Source: Halanaerobiales bacterium (GTDB lineage Bacteria > Bacillota > Halanaerobiia > Halanaerobiales > DTU029). Taken from it: DNA of 64,000 nt. The notes under the pieces were generated by a model. That model made no database searches, was not told the DNA's origin, and saw only the letters and a list, made by a program, of their open reading frames with translations. The stretch is from contig JARRCS010000002.1 of NCBI GenBank assembly GCA_029981855.1, positions 112,157 through 176,156 on the forward strand, given 5' to 3'. The translations under genes and the position numbers were made by a program. Below are positions 27,785 to 39,144 of the stretch, in pieces (position 1 is the stretch's first letter; every line of letters begins with the position of its first letter).

Positions 27785-28312
27785 TTAAATGGATGGTAGT
27801 ATAGCAGGTCAATGCTGCGGCTTAGGTCCAGTAGGTTTTCCCCCGGAATTACCTGCTGTCACCAGACAGGCGGTTTCCCTTTAAATTCCGACTGTATGGT
27901 CACCCGGTACAGGACTGGATTACCACTTAGACCACACTTTAATCCCTGCTATACCCGGACAATTGTCCGACAGTCTAGAAGATTTCCTTGACAATACTTA
28001 CCTATTTCCTAGCTTCTTTTGCAGCTCAGGTTTCCAGCCCCCTGAACCACTCAAAGCAGGCTACACTGCACCCATCTTGCAACAGATGCAGGTTCACCCA
28101 GATTCTGTAGCCATAAGAATCTGAGCCTCCGCGGGAAAGGGGTCAACGCCCACATGCCTTTGTGGATCGCCCCTAACCCTTAACTCCCAGCACCAGCCCC
28201 CGACTGGGCGTCAGCAGCCAACACCAGGAACTTCATCGATGTGCCCGTGACGGATTTTTAGGCCCGCCTTCAGAAATAGGGTATTGACTAGAATACTGCA
28301 CCATCCATTCAG
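27785..28312 (-). ncRNA. ole: OLE RNA (ornate large extremophilic RNA)
   Basis: About 520 bases between ispA and oapA with no open frame but higher GC and many pairing segments. The ends close: ATGGATGGT (28308-28300) pairs fully with ACCATCCAT (27797-27789), with GCAG/CTGC and TCAAT/ATTGA pairs inside. Its position ispA-OLE-oapA-dxs matches the known locus. OLE RNA forms a membrane ribonucleoprotein with OapA and others. The identification rests on context, size and terminal pairing, not on an alignment; exact ends are approximate. Confidence 0.85.
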
Positions 28313-28350
28313 TAATTTTTATTATAACATATATAAGATAATAGTTTCAA

Positions 28351-29235
28351 TTATGACTGACGTACTACAATATAATCTACCAATTCCTGAAGGTTTATAG
28401 CCTTTGTACCGAAGGAGTTCAGCGCCTCTTTGGCCAGCCGGGCATTTTTTTTAGCCTCCCTTTTAGCCCCCTCCAGGCCAAGTAACCGGGGATAGGTTGA
28501 CTTATCAAGTTCCTGGTCGCTTCCCACTTTTTTACCTAGTTTCTCTTCATCCCCGATAATATCCAGGATATCATCAACAATCTGAAAGGTTAGCCCCAGG
28601 TAGTGGGAAAAATTCTTTAAAGCACTAATCTCTTCAGGTGAAGGGTTTCCACAGTAAGCCCCGGCCAGAATTGAACTCCGGAATAGAGCCCCGGTTTTAG
28701 CCTGGTGAATCTGCTTTAACCTTTCTAAGCCAGTCTCCTTTCCTTCTGCCTCCAGATCCAGTACCTGACCGCCAACCATGCCCTGATAGCCGGCCCCTTC
28801 ACTAACCAGTTCAATAATCTTAATGACCCTTGCCGGAGGAAGGGTCAGCTTACTTAAGATATTAAAGGCGTAGGTTAGGAGGGCATCACCGGCCAGGATT
28901 GCTATACCTGGTCCGAAGACCTTATGATTGGTTAGCTTCCCCCGGCGGTAATCATCATTATCCATACTGGGGAGGTCGTCATGGATCAAAGAATAGGTAT
29001 GAATCAGTTCAATGGCTGCCCCGACTCTCAGGGCACAATCGACCCTGCCATCTACCATCTCGGCAACCATTCTAGTTAAGATGGGCCTTATTCTCTTACC
29101 CCCGGAAAAGAGGGTATATTTCATAGCAGATAGGAGGGTCGCAGAAATTGAATCCTCTTCGATATCCATTATTTCATCCAGAATCCGGTTTGTTTCGGCA
29201 GCATACTCTGTCAGTAATCTCTTTATCTCTTCCAA
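28351..29235 (-). CDS. ispA: Polyprenyl (farnesyl/geranylgeranyl) diphosphate synthase
   Basis: 294 residues. First Asp-rich motif DDLPSMDNDD at about 90-99 and second DDILD near 226-230, as in short-chain trans-prenyltransferases. TTG start at 29235 with GAGGAGGACTG upstream. It extends isoprenoid chains from IPP. It lies 4 bases after xseB, and OLE RNA follows it. Confidence 0.94.
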   Translation of the reverse strand: MEEIKRLLTEYAAETNRILDEIMDIEEDSISATLLSAMKYTLFSGGKRIRPILTRMVAEMVDGRVDCALRVGAAIELIHTYSLIHDDLPSMDNDDYRRGKLTNHKVFGPGIAILAGDALLTYAFNILSKLTLPPARVIKIIELVSEGAGYQGMVGGQVLDLEAEGKETGLERLKQIHQAKTGALFRSSILAGAYCGNPSPEEISALKNFSHYLGLTFQIVDDILDIIGDEEKLGKKVGSDQELDKSTYPRLLGLEGAKREAKKNARLAKEALNSFGTKAINLQELVDYIVVRQS

Positions 29236-29239
29236 TTAA

Positions 29240-29476
29240 TCAGTCCTCCTCATCAATATAGGGAATAACCCTGGTAAATTCCTCTTCTTCAGATAAAACC
29301 ATCTCGATTTTTTTTTCAGCTTTATTTAATTCCTGATTACAGAACTTAATTAATTTAACCCCTTCCGAGAATTTCTCCAGTGATTGTTCCAGAGTCAAAC
29401 CACCGGATTCGAGATTATTAACGATCTCTTCTAATCTATCTAAGGCCTCTTCAAACTTAAGTTCAATCTCAGACAT
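29240..29476 (-). CDS. xseB: Exodeoxyribonuclease VII small subunit
   Basis: 78 residues with the XseB pattern FEEALDRLEEIVNNLESGGLTLEQSL at 8-33. Partner of XseA; degrades single-stranded DNA. It overlaps the end of xseA by 8 bases. Confidence 0.94.
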   Translation of the reverse strand: MSEIELKFEEALDRLEEIVNNLESGGLTLEQSLEKFSEGVKLIKFCNQELNKAEKKIEMVLSEEEEFTRVIPYIDEED

Positions 29477-30686
29477 CTAACCCACCTTCCTTCTTTTTAC
29501 CTTCCACCCGGCTGAAGATGACCCCATCCTTTACCCGGGTAGAGACCAGATCACCTACTTCAACCTGGCTGATATCTTTGATAACCCTGCCCTCCGCGGT
29601 GGTAATGGAATAACCGCGGGCCAGGGTCTTAAGCGGGCTTAAACTCTCCAGTTTCCCGTTTAATATTCTAAACCTTTCCTGATTTTTAGCAAGGGTCTTC
29701 TCCATTCCCCACTGCAGCCTTCTGCTGAGATCATCAAGCTGCTGGAACTGGCTGGCAACCAGCTCAACCGGGTTGGTAAAAATTCTTTTACGGGCCAGGG
29801 CAGCTACCCTCTCCTGATAGTTTTCAATTTTATACTGGACAGCCTTACATAGACGTGTATAGATACCAGCCAGATTTTTCTCCAGCTCTAGCCGCGAAGA
29901 AATGGCCAGCTCTGCAGCAGCTGAAGGAGTCGGGGCCCGTAGATCGGCTACAAAATCGGCAATAGTAAAATCGGTCTCATGACCAACCCCGCTGATTACC
30001 GGAATTTTGGAATTATAGATAGCCCTGGCTACCTTCTCTTCATTAAAGGGCCAGAGGTCTTCGATGGAGCCTCCGCCGCGGCTGAGAATAATTAAATCGA
30101 TATCGTCCCTTAAGTTTAAGTATTCAATACCCCGGACGATCTGATCAGCCGCCTGCTCACCTTGAACAAGGGAAGGGACGATCAGGACAGAGACATTATC
30201 AAATCTCCTCCTGACCACAGAGAGGATATCCCGGATAGCGGCACCAGTCGGGGAGGTAACAATCCCGATCTTCTTCGGTAAAAGAGGGATATCCTTTTTA
30301 TGTTCGGCAGCAAAGAGACCCTCTTTTTCTAACCTGGCCTTCAGCTGTTCAAAGGCCAGATAGAGGGCACCCTTCCCGGCCGGCTCGATTTTATCAACAT
30401 AAAACTGGTAGATGCCCCTCGGTCTATAAAGACTGATATAACCATGGGCATTGACCTTTAAACCGTCCTCCAGTGCAAACTTAAGATGCTGGTTATTACT
30501 CCTGAACATGATCGCGTTGATACTGGCCGAATCATCCTTCAGGGTAAAGTACATATGGCCCGAACTATGATGGTGGTAATTTGATATCTCCCCTGTTAAG
30601 TAGAGGTCATTTAAAAGGGGATCCCCTGTTAATAGCTCCTGAATATAATTGGTTATCTCAGAAATGGTAAACGTCTTATACTCCAT
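29469..30686 (-). CDS. xseA: Exodeoxyribonuclease VII large subunit
   Basis: 405 residues: N-terminal OB-fold (about 1-110) and the exonuclease VII catalytic domain with VTSPTGAAIRDIL near 140-152, ILSRGGGSIEDLWPFNEE near 198-215 and GVGHETDFTIADFVAD near 233-248. The ATG lies within the folD end (11-base overlap). Confidence 0.96.
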   Translation of the reverse strand: MEYKTFTISEITNYIQELLTGDPLLNDLYLTGEISNYHHHSSGHMYFTLKDDSASINAIMFRSNNQHLKFALEDGLKVNAHGYISLYRPRGIYQFYVDKIEPAGKGALYLAFEQLKARLEKEGLFAAEHKKDIPLLPKKIGIVTSPTGAAIRDILSVVRRRFDNVSVLIVPSLVQGEQAADQIVRGIEYLNLRDDIDLIILSRGGGSIEDLWPFNEEKVARAIYNSKIPVISGVGHETDFTIADFVADLRAPTPSAAAELAISSRLELEKNLAGIYTRLCKAVQYKIENYQERVAALARKRIFTNPVELVASQFQQLDDLSRRLQWGMEKTLAKNQERFRILNGKLESLSPLKTLARGYSITTAEGRVIKDISQVEVGDLVSTRVKDGVIFSRVEGKKKEGGLDV

Positions 30687-31539
30687 GATACTCCCTGGCT
30701 TTTAGGGTATTTTTCATTAACATGGCAATTGTCATCGGGCCAACACCACCGGGAACCGGGGTAATATATCCGGCCTTCTTTTTAGCCGCTTCGAAATCAA
30801 CATCCCCTACCAGATGGCCGTCAACCCGGTTAATACCTACATCTATTACCGTAGCACCCTCTTTAACCATATCTCCCTTGATTAGTTTTGGTCTGCCAAC
30901 AGCAGCCACCAGAATATCAGCCTGCAGGGTCTCACCGGCCAGGTCAGGTGTATGGGAATGACAGATAGTAACCGTAGCATGCCTGCTCAATAAGAGGTGG
31001 GCGATAGGTTTACCGACAATATTACTCCTGCCAACAACTACGGCCTTTTTGCCATCGATTTCGATACCCTCTCTGTCCAGCAGCTCCATTATCCCCAGGG
31101 GAGTACAGGCCTCAAAACGGACTGCATCATCCTGGCCGTTGAAGAGCCGACCAGTATTAATCGGATGGAAACCATCTACATCCTTGGAGGGATCGATAGC
31201 CTCAATCACTTCCTTTTCATCAAGATGGTCGGGCAAGGGCAACTGAACCAGAATCCCGTCTACCTGCTTATCCTGATTTAATCTGGCGATCTCCCCCATT
31301 AATTCTTCCTGGCTGATCTCCTTATCCATCCTAATAATCTGGGAGCGGATACCTATCTCCTGAGCCGCCTTTTCCTTAAATTTAACATAGGTCTGGGAGG
31401 CGGGATTATCCCCTACTAAAATAACGGTTAAACCCGGCTCCCTGCCTTCCTTTTTAAACCTCTCTACCTCCTTTTTTAACTCCTCTCTGATCTCCCCGGC
31501 AATCTTCTTGCCATCAATTAATTTTCCCAAGTTTTCCAT
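30676..31539 (-). CDS. folD: Bifunctional methylenetetrahydrofolate dehydrogenase/cyclohydrolase
   Basis: 287 residues. YVKFKEKA (catalytic Tyr/Lys region) near 51-58, QLPLPDHLD near 98-106 and the NADP-binding GRSNIVGKP near 169-177. It interconverts methylene- and formyl-tetrahydrofolate. Lies between nfnB and xseA in the same operon. Confidence 0.97.
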   Translation of the reverse strand: MENLGKLIDGKKIAGEIREELKKEVERFKKEGREPGLTVILVGDNPASQTYVKFKEKAAQEIGIRSQIIRMDKEISQEELMGEIARLNQDKQVDGILVQLPLPDHLDEKEVIEAIDPSKDVDGFHPINTGRLFNGQDDAVRFEACTPLGIMELLDREGIEIDGKKAVVVGRSNIVGKPIAHLLLSRHATVTICHSHTPDLAGETLQADILVAAVGRPKLIKGDMVKEGATVIDVGINRVDGHLVGDVDFEAAKKKAGYITPVPGGVGPMTIAMLMKNTLKAREYHGV

Positions 31540-31553
31540 TTCGAGACCCCCTC

Positions 31554-33808
<2,255 letters not shown>

Positions 33809-33866
33809 TAGTCATCCCTCATCCCTTTCTTTTTTTAATCTAAAATTTTTTAATGCCCAGGAAACT

Positions 33867-33897
33867 ATGTTATGTGGATAACACAGCCTAATGTCAA
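33867..33897 (-). promoter_or_regulatory. Candidate promoter of the nfn-folD-ispA-OLE operon
   Basis: On the minus strand a perfect TTGACA (33897-33892), then TAACAT (33872-33867) with a 19-base spacer, or CATAAC at 17 bases. About 60 bases before the nfnA start. Confidence 0.35.
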
Positions 33898-34078
33898 AAT
33901 TGTAGTACTTGGAGAATATAGTTTCCGGCTCACCAAAACCTTCTTTTATATACAAGGAAGGTTTCAGTACTAATTTTATTCATTACAGCATCATATTAAT
34001 TATTCTTTAATCTATAGCTAAAATCCTGCAAATTGGTCATGGTATTTTAAATATTTATAACCGAAGACAATTTTGTTC

Positions 34079-34288
34079 TTATTCACAGGGGGGACTTGGG
34101 CGATCATCATGAATCAGGCTGATGAGCCCTTCTTCCTCTAGTATCCGGGTTACTTCTGCCATACTGGACCTCCTCTCTTCAGGTAGTTCCATGACAAATC
34201 TATTGATCTGCTCTGTCGGCACATTATTAATATACTTTATTCCACCATACTTTATCGTTCTAACCCGCTGTTTGTAATTATTGGTCAT
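34079..34288 (-). CDS. Hypothetical protein, 69 residues
   Basis: A small acidic-basic soluble protein without cysteine pairs (a single late Cys) or membrane segment. ATG 34288 follows AAAGGGG at a good distance, and codon use resembles its neighbours, so it is probably real. It has a helical middle (EQINRFVMELPEERRSSMAE) and a possible helix-turn-helix-like end. It lies between tRNA-Leu and nfnA with a hairpin (33938-33967) after it. Not recognised. Confidence 0.55.
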   Translation of the reverse strand: MTNNYKQRVRTIKYGGIKYINNVPTEQINRFVMELPEERRSSMAEVTRILEEEGLISLIHDDRPSPPCE

Positions 34289-34399
34289 CTATATAACCCC
34301 TTTCAGTGAGATTATATATATTATAACCATACCATATAGAAATTAAAGATTCAATTATAATAACATGAGATCTAAAAAATGGAAGATTGTCGGAGCCCC

Positions 34400-34426
34400 C
34401 AAAAAGAAAAAGGGCCATGAGGCCCG
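34400..34426 (-). terminator. Terminator after tRNA-Leu
   Basis: On the minus strand GGGCC-TCAT-GGCCC followed by TTTTTCTTTTT, about 10 bases past the tRNA. Confidence 0.85.
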
Positions 34427-34435
34427 AAATAACAA

Positions 34436-34523
34436 TGGTGCTGAAGGGGGGATTCGAACCCCCACGGTCGTAGCGACCACATGACCCTGAATCATGCGCG
34501 TCTGCCAGTTCCGCCACTTCAGC
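34436..34523 (-). tRNA. tRNA-Leu (anticodon CAG)
   Basis: Acceptor stem GCTGAAG/CTTCAGC followed by A and an encoded CCA. The anticodon stem CATGA/TCATG encloses the loop TTCAGGG, giving anticodon CAG. There is a long variable arm (TGGTCGC TAC GACC region), as in class II tRNA-Leu, and a T arm GGGGGTTCGAATCCCCC. Reads leucine codon CTG. Confidence 0.96.
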
Positions 34524-34626
34524 ACGTTTGATAGAGTTATTTATTTGATTAACTCCTTAGGACAACTATAATTATATTTATATTAGAGATATTTGTCAAG
34601 GGTTAATTTAAAAAAAGTTTCTTGCC

Positions 34627-35280
34627 CTATTCGATTACTTCGACATTCTGGAACCAGTAGCCATTACTGAAAACCTGCTCTTTTTTCTTTAAAGAAATTT
34701 CAAAAGAAAAAATCGGGCCATCTGTTACCACTGTATGGAATTCCCCTTCTTCCCCTGAGGCATCCACCCCCTCATTTTCCAGATCTTCAATCAGATCCAG
34801 ATCTAAAACCTCACCTAGAAACCGCCTATCAAGAACACCATCCTTTACTGCAACAATAGTTGCCTTAAAACCACTCTCAATAAAATCCTCCAACAATCTT
34901 CTACGCGGTTTCTTCCAGAGAGGAAGATATGGCTTTATATCTACCCGGGCGCATACCTTTTCCACCCACACACGGTGCTCTTCCAGATCAATATCACCGA
35001 ATACACCGGCCGTAATTCCTTCTCTTTTAATCTTCCTGAGAATAGAAACGAAATTCTCCTCATAATCCTCCCATGAGGTAGCACGGGTAATAAGCGGAAT
35101 ATTTAAAGATAGAGACTGTTTTTTTAATAAATTTAAAGGAAGCCCGTGAGATCTGGACCTTTCTCCATCCCCTATTAGCATCGTTAGTAATTTGCCGGGA
35201 TTACCCCCTTCCCTGATTGCATAATAAAGTGCCAGACATGAGTCCTTTCCACCGCTCCAGGAACAAAAAAATTTATTCAC
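34627..35280 (-). CDS. ATP-pyrophosphatase of the diphthamide-synthase (DUF71/Dph6) family
   Basis: 217 residues with the PP-loop SGGKDS at 9-14 and the family ending E-G-E-F-H (EEGEFHTVV near 178-186). Bacterial members are often annotated as diphthine-ammonia ligase, although bacteria have no diphthamide; the true substrate is unknown. GTG start at 35280; an upstream 50-residue frame overlaps it by 8 bases. Confidence 0.85.
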   Translation of the reverse strand: MNKFFCSWSGGKDSCLALYYAIREGGNPGKLLTMLIGDGERSRSHGLPLNLLKKQSLSLNIPLITRATSWEDYEENFVSILRKIKREGITAGVFGDIDLEEHRVWVEKVCARVDIKPYLPLWKKPRRRLLEDFIESGFKATIVAVKDGVLDRRFLGEVLDLDLIEDLENEGVDASGEEGEFHTVVTDGPIFSFEISLKKKEQVFSNGYWFQNVEVIE

Positions 35281-35425
35281 CTAAATCACCCTTTCTATCC
35301 TCTACCTGATCTTCAAGGTACCAGTAACCATCAAGTTTAACAAAGTGTTTATGGAGCAGCCTGTAAAATTGACTGGCATCATATCTAATCTTAAAACCCT
35401 TTTCAACGTAATGAGCCAGCATCAT
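35273..35425 (-). CDS. Possible 50-residue ORF or gene remnant overlapping the ATP-pyrophosphatase start
   Basis: Frame MMLAHYVEKGFKIRYDASQF and on to RLLHKHFVKLDGYWYLEDQ, aromatic-rich and protein-like. No ribosome site is visible ahead of the ATG pair, and it looks like the tail of a larger domain. It may be a remnant of a lost gene, or a leader peptide whose stop overlaps the next start. Not recognised. Confidence 0.35.
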   Translation of the reverse strand: MMLAHYVEKGFKIRYDASQFYRLLHKHFVKLDGYWYLEDQVEDRKGDLGE

Positions 35426-35627
35426 TTATATAGGGGTTAGGACAGGCAGTATAATAAGCAGAGGTTTAATCTCATTTATGTTCATCTTAACACCCCGGTT
35501 TTAAACAAATTGGCTTCGCCATAATCATTATAATCAAAAGAAGGAATACAATGATTATTATTCTATTGGCTTAAGTCATACTAATTACCTTGCTTTTCAT
35601 TCAATCGCAAATTTTGTCTCTTAAAAC

Positions 35628-36338
35628 TTATTCTATTCCCCTCTTGTTGTAAATTACCAATAGAACGAAAAAGGTGATTAGAATACTGCCAAACAGTACA
35701 CTCAGATGTAGGTGCATCTCTCCCAGCCCTTTTCCCTCTATTATCAGCCGGAGCAGATCAAAATAGTAATAGGTGGGAAGAAACCTGCCGATATTTTTCA
35801 TCAATTCAACCCCCATCATGGCAAACTGGGGAACCAGTAGTAAGATCAGGTAAACGGGTAAACCGATAACACCGGTAGCCATCTGATTCTGGGCTAAGAG
35901 GCCAACCATCATCCCGAGGAAGATTGAAAAAATAGATGTCAGAGCAGTAGCTAAGAGAATTAAAGTAAGATTAGCCAGCTGGTTACCGGAGATAAAGATT
36001 AAAATGATTGCGGTAATAATAATTAAGATAAAGGTAAGCAGCCCCTTACCAATAAAGACCTCTGCAGGGGTAGCCGGCGAAAGCAGTAAAACCTCGATGG
36101 TCTTTTTCTCCTTCTCCTCGGCAATAATCATGGAAGGAACATACATTCCGGCCATCACTACCAGAAACATCAAACCGAAACCAAGGGCAAACCCTTCAGG
36201 CATACCGGGGATAAACCTTTCCCAGAGAATCGTCAGCACAATAGGCAGGAGGTACATGTAGATCACATTGGTATTCTTCCGGATATCCTGACTCTCCTTT
36301 ATTAGAATAGCCTTTATTCTCCCTTTATTGATAATCAT
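35628..36338 (-). CDS. ABC-2 type transporter permease
   Basis: 236 residues with six hydrophobic segments in an ABC-2 arrangement and EKEKKTIEVLLLSP near 75-88, a typical ABC-2 cytoplasmic motif. It pairs with the ATPase whose end overlaps its start (ATGA). Substrate unknown; relatives are often Na+ export (NatB-like) or drug exporters. Confidence 0.9.
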   Translation of the reverse strand: MIINKGRIKAILIKESQDIRKNTNVIYMYLLPIVLTILWERFIPGMPEGFALGFGLMFLVVMAGMYVPSMIIAEEKEKKTIEVLLLSPATPAEVFIGKGLLTFILIIITAIILIFISGNQLANLTLILLATALTSIFSIFLGMMVGLLAQNQMATGVIGLPVYLILLLVPQFAMMGVELMKNIGRFLPTYYYFDLLRLIIEGKGLGEMHLHLSVLFGSILITFFVLLVIYNKRGIE

Positions 36339-37183
36339 GTTATATCCCTCCCGGTAACCATGACAAATATATCTGCCAGGGTCGGTTCACAGGAATGAAT
36401 CGCCTGAAGCCTGTCCTGTTGTATCCATTCGGCTAAAAGGCGGGCACTTTCTTCGGAATCCATCTCCAGGATTCTCTCTTCAAGCTCCTGACCATTTTTA
36501 ATTAACACCTTCATCTTACGATTGGTATACTTAAGCTTGAGCTCCTCCGGTGAGCCCATGACAACAATAGAGCCCTTATCAAGGAAAGCTACCCGGTGAC
36601 AGAGTTTATCTACCTCTTCCATGTTATGGGAGGTAAGTAGAATTGTCAGCCCTTCCATATTCAGCCTGATTAATAAACGGTGAATATTATCTGCTGAAGA
36701 AGGATCCAGTCCGGATGTGGGTTCATCCAGAAAGAGTACCTCCGGTCGGTGCAGGAGTGCCCTGATAAGTAAAACCCTCTGCCTCATTCCCTTGGATAGC
36801 TTTTTAACCTGGGTATCCCTTTCATCCAATAAATCCACCAGTCTCAAATATTCATCTATATTTTGCAGGTTACAGTTATAAAGCCGGCAGAAGAACTCTA
36901 GGTTCTGCCCTATAGTCAGTCGCTCATACAAATTGGTCTGTTCCGGAACAACCCCCATTACCGGCCTGAGCTTTTCCCTATCCTTCAGGGGATCCTTCCC
37001 CTTGATTTTAGCCTCCCCCTCATCAGGTAATAACTGTCCTGTGAGAATTTTGATGGTGGTAGTCTTACCTGCCCCATTAGGCCCGAGTAATCCGAAAATC
37101 TCTCCCGGCTGCACCTTAAAACTAATCCCTTTCAGGGCCACCTTCTCTCCGTATCTTTTCTTTAAATTCTCTACTCTAATCAT
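36335..37183 (-). CDS. ABC transporter ATP-binding protein
   Basis: 282 residues. Walker A GPNGAGKTT at 34-42, signature LSKGMRQRV near 134-142, Walker B VLFLDEPTSGLDP near 150-162. GAGGTG ribosome site before the ATG. Forms an exporter with the downstream permease. Confidence 0.94.
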   Translation of the reverse strand: MIRVENLKKRYGEKVALKGISFKVQPGEIFGLLGPNGAGKTTTIKILTGQLLPDEGEAKIKGKDPLKDREKLRPVMGVVPEQTNLYERLTIGQNLEFFCRLYNCNLQNIDEYLRLVDLLDERDTQVKKLSKGMRQRVLLIRALLHRPEVLFLDEPTSGLDPSSADNIHRLLIRLNMEGLTILLTSHNMEEVDKLCHRVAFLDKGSIVVMGSPEELKLKYTNRKMKVLIKNGQELEERILEMDSEESARLLAEWIQQDRLQAIHSCEPTLADIFVMVTGRDIT

Positions 37184-37487
37184 GTCCCAACACCTCAGAA
37201 AAAGTATTCTTATCCCTAGCTATTATATCTATATATCCTATCATATTAAAATTCAATAAACATTAAATAATCCCTTCTTTTTTCCTTAACTTGAAAAAAT
37301 GAATGCCATTCTTGTCTCCGACGGTAAATTTGAAGTTATAGGGGGCAGTTGCAACGCAATTCTTTTTCACCCATCCTATTAGTATTCTTAATTCAGTAGC
37401 TTATGCAACTATGAATCAACTCATACAATAATAGAATAAAAACAAAACTCCCATCATTTTTTTGATAGGAGATAACTAGACACTGTA
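37184..37487. other. Intergenic region upstream of the ABC transporter
   Basis: 304 AT-rich bases between nusB (ending at 37488) and the ABC ATPase gene. It contains the nusB operon terminator (37438-37471) and must hold the ABC promoter. Nothing else recognised. Confidence 0.4.
37438..37471 (-). terminator. Terminator of the accB-nusB operon
   Basis: On the minus strand CTCCTATCA pairs with TGATGGGAG across an A loop, followed by TTTTGTTTTT. Confidence 0.85.
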
Positions 37488-37895
37488 TTATTCACCTTTT
37501 ACCTTTGCCAGAATACCATTGATAAACCCGGCTGATTTTTCGTCTCCGTATTCCTTTGCCAGTTCTACCGCTTCATTGATTGCTACCCCTACCGGGATCT
37601 CGTTTTCCATTTCATAAAGGGCTATCCTTAATATATTACGATCGATATAAGCCATTCGCTCTATCTGCCAGTCAATTGCCTGCCGGTCAATAATCCGGTC
37701 AAACCTGTTTAAATCTTTAATTACACCCTCAACAATCTCCTCGAAATAATAATCCTCTTCATCCAGATCATTTGCACTTCTTAAGTTTCGAAAATGCTTT
37801 TGTGCCTGAGCTAGATTTAACTCACCGGTTAAGTCCAGGCAGTATAAAATCTGTAATGCCCACACCCTTTGCTGATGTCTTGTAACCCTAACCAT
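37488..37895 (-). CDS. nusB: Transcription antitermination factor NusB
   Basis: 135 residues, typical. Ends with the conserved IPVGVAINEAVELAKEYGDEKSAGFINGILA pattern. Works with NusE in rRNA antitermination. Last gene of the accB-accC-asp23-amaP block. Confidence 0.95.
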   Translation of the reverse strand: MVRVTRHQQRVWALQILYCLDLTGELNLAQAQKHFRNLRSANDLDEEDYYFEEIVEGVIKDLNRFDRIIDRQAIDWQIERMAYIDRNILRIALYEMENEIPVGVAINEAVELAKEYGDEKSAGFINGILAKVKGE

Positions 37896-37914
37896 CCGAT
37901 TTCCCCTTTTCTAG

Positions 37915-38148
37915 CTATTTAAATTGCGGCGGTAATAGTTTGTCCAATAATTTCTTAAAATCACCATTCAGGTCCCACCTGGATCCGAGATAATAACCCA
38001 GCAGAGTAAATGCCAGTATTAAAAGGGTTTTCAATAAACCGATGAACAAAACCAGAATTCCGACTATAAAGCCGATAAAAGCACCGATGATTTTACCTTT
38101 ATTTAAAGTAAATACCTGGATTAGATCCTGCCAGTATTCTTTAGCCAT
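37915..38148 (-). CDS. DUF2273 small membrane protein
   Basis: 77 residues with two hydrophobic segments (about 17-37 and 40-56) and GYYLGSRWD near the end. DUF2273 proteins lie beside Asp23 and AmaP in Firmicutes and are part of the envelope stress set. No catalytic motif. Confidence 0.85.
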   Translation of the reverse strand: MAKEYWQDLIQVFTLNKGKIIGAFIGFIVGILVLFIGLLKTLLILAFTLLGYYLGSRWDLNGDFKKLLDKLLPPQFK

Positions 38149-38160
38149 AAGCTACCACCT

Positions 38161-38709
38161 TTATTCAACCTTGGTCTTCTTCTCTTCACTGATACCTTCG
38201 ACTAAAACCCTGACTTCTGCCACCTTAACACCGGTAGTATCTTCAATATATGATTTAACAATGGTCTGCAGGGTTTCAGTTAGCTCCGGAATAGTAATAT
38301 TAGGTAGAATCTTACCCTTGAGAAATATATGTAGCCCATCTTCATTTGCCTTAAGCCTGCTGGAGATCTCCGTTACCCCCTCCTGCTGGATGGCAACGGT
38401 ATAAACCAGGTTATCAAGGGCATCCAGGCTAATATCCACTTCTCCCAGATCCGACCGGCTTATCAGGGTAGTATTTTTACCCTCCTTTATAAAGAAAGGG
38501 TAAATAACCCAGGCCCCGGCAATAAATCCTACCAGAAATAGTAATCCTATCTCCCAGCGGTTGTAAAGAGATTGAATTATCTCCGGCAGTAAGTTGCTTC
38601 TGGAAAGGCCGAAGGCATAAATGGCCAGAAGAAGAGAAACGAACATAAATAAGATGGTTAAGACAAATAGAACAAATCTATAAAATAGATTCAAACCTTT
38701 TCCCCCCAA
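38161..38709 (-). CDS. amaP: Alkaline shock membrane anchor protein AmaP
   Basis: 182 residues: two N-terminal membrane segments (about 7-33 and 52-73) and an Asp23-like cytoplasmic tail from about 85. AmaP anchors Asp23 at the membrane. Between DUF2273 and asp23 genes as in relatives. RBS is weak, start taken from ATG 38709. Confidence 0.85.
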   Translation of the reverse strand: MGGKGLNLFYRFVLFVLTILFMFVSLLLAIYAFGLSRSNLLPEIIQSLYNRWEIGLLFLVGFIAGAWVIYPFFIKEGKNTTLISRSDLGEVDISLDALDNLVYTVAIQQEGVTEISSRLKANEDGLHIFLKGKILPNITIPELTETLQTIVKSYIEDTTGVKVAEVRVLVEGISEEKKTKVE

Positions 38710-38739
38710 TTCATAATAGGTAGTCAGTATCAGCAGGAC

Positions 38740-39132
38740 CTACTTAACCCTGGTTTTATCTTCTTCCCCTTCATTTTCTTCTTCATTGGCAAAATGGACA
38801 CCCTGAATATGAACATTTATCTCTACTACATCAAGCCCGGTCATTCCTTCAATTGCCTGTTTTACATTGTCCTGAATCCTCCAAGCTACATCAGGTATAG
38901 AGGAGCCATAATCAACAATAACAAATAAATCTACTGCCGTCTCCTTCTCCCCGACTTCAACCTTAACACCTTTGGAGAGGTTTTTACGGCCGAGCATTTC
39001 GGCAATTCCACCAGCAACCCCTCCGCTCATGCCGGCAACACCTTCAACCTCAGTTGCAGCCAGACCGGCTATAATGGCCACAACCTCATTAGCAATCTTG
39101 ATAGAACCTAAATTTCCATTTTCCACCATCAT
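38740..39132 (-). CDS. Asp23/Gls24 family envelope stress protein
   Basis: 130 residues. The Asp23 signature IANEVVAIIAGLAATEVEGVAGMSGG is at 12-37. Membrane-associated through AmaP; important for cell-wall and alkaline stress. Placed between accC and amaP. Acidic tail. Confidence 0.92.
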   Translation of the reverse strand: MMVENGNLGSIKIANEVVAIIAGLAATEVEGVAGMSGGVAGGIAEMLGRKNLSKGVKVEVGEKETAVDLFVIVDYGSSIPDVAWRIQDNVKQAIEGMTGLDVVEINVHIQGVHFANEEENEGEEDKTRVK

Positions 39133-39144
39133 AATTCACCCCTT

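Noticed and set aside
34278..34517. 79-residue minus frame MAELADAHDSGSCGRYDRGGSNPPF
   Set aside because: It lies entirely over tRNA-Leu(CAG) and its terminator; such frames are a well-known artefact of translating tRNA genes.
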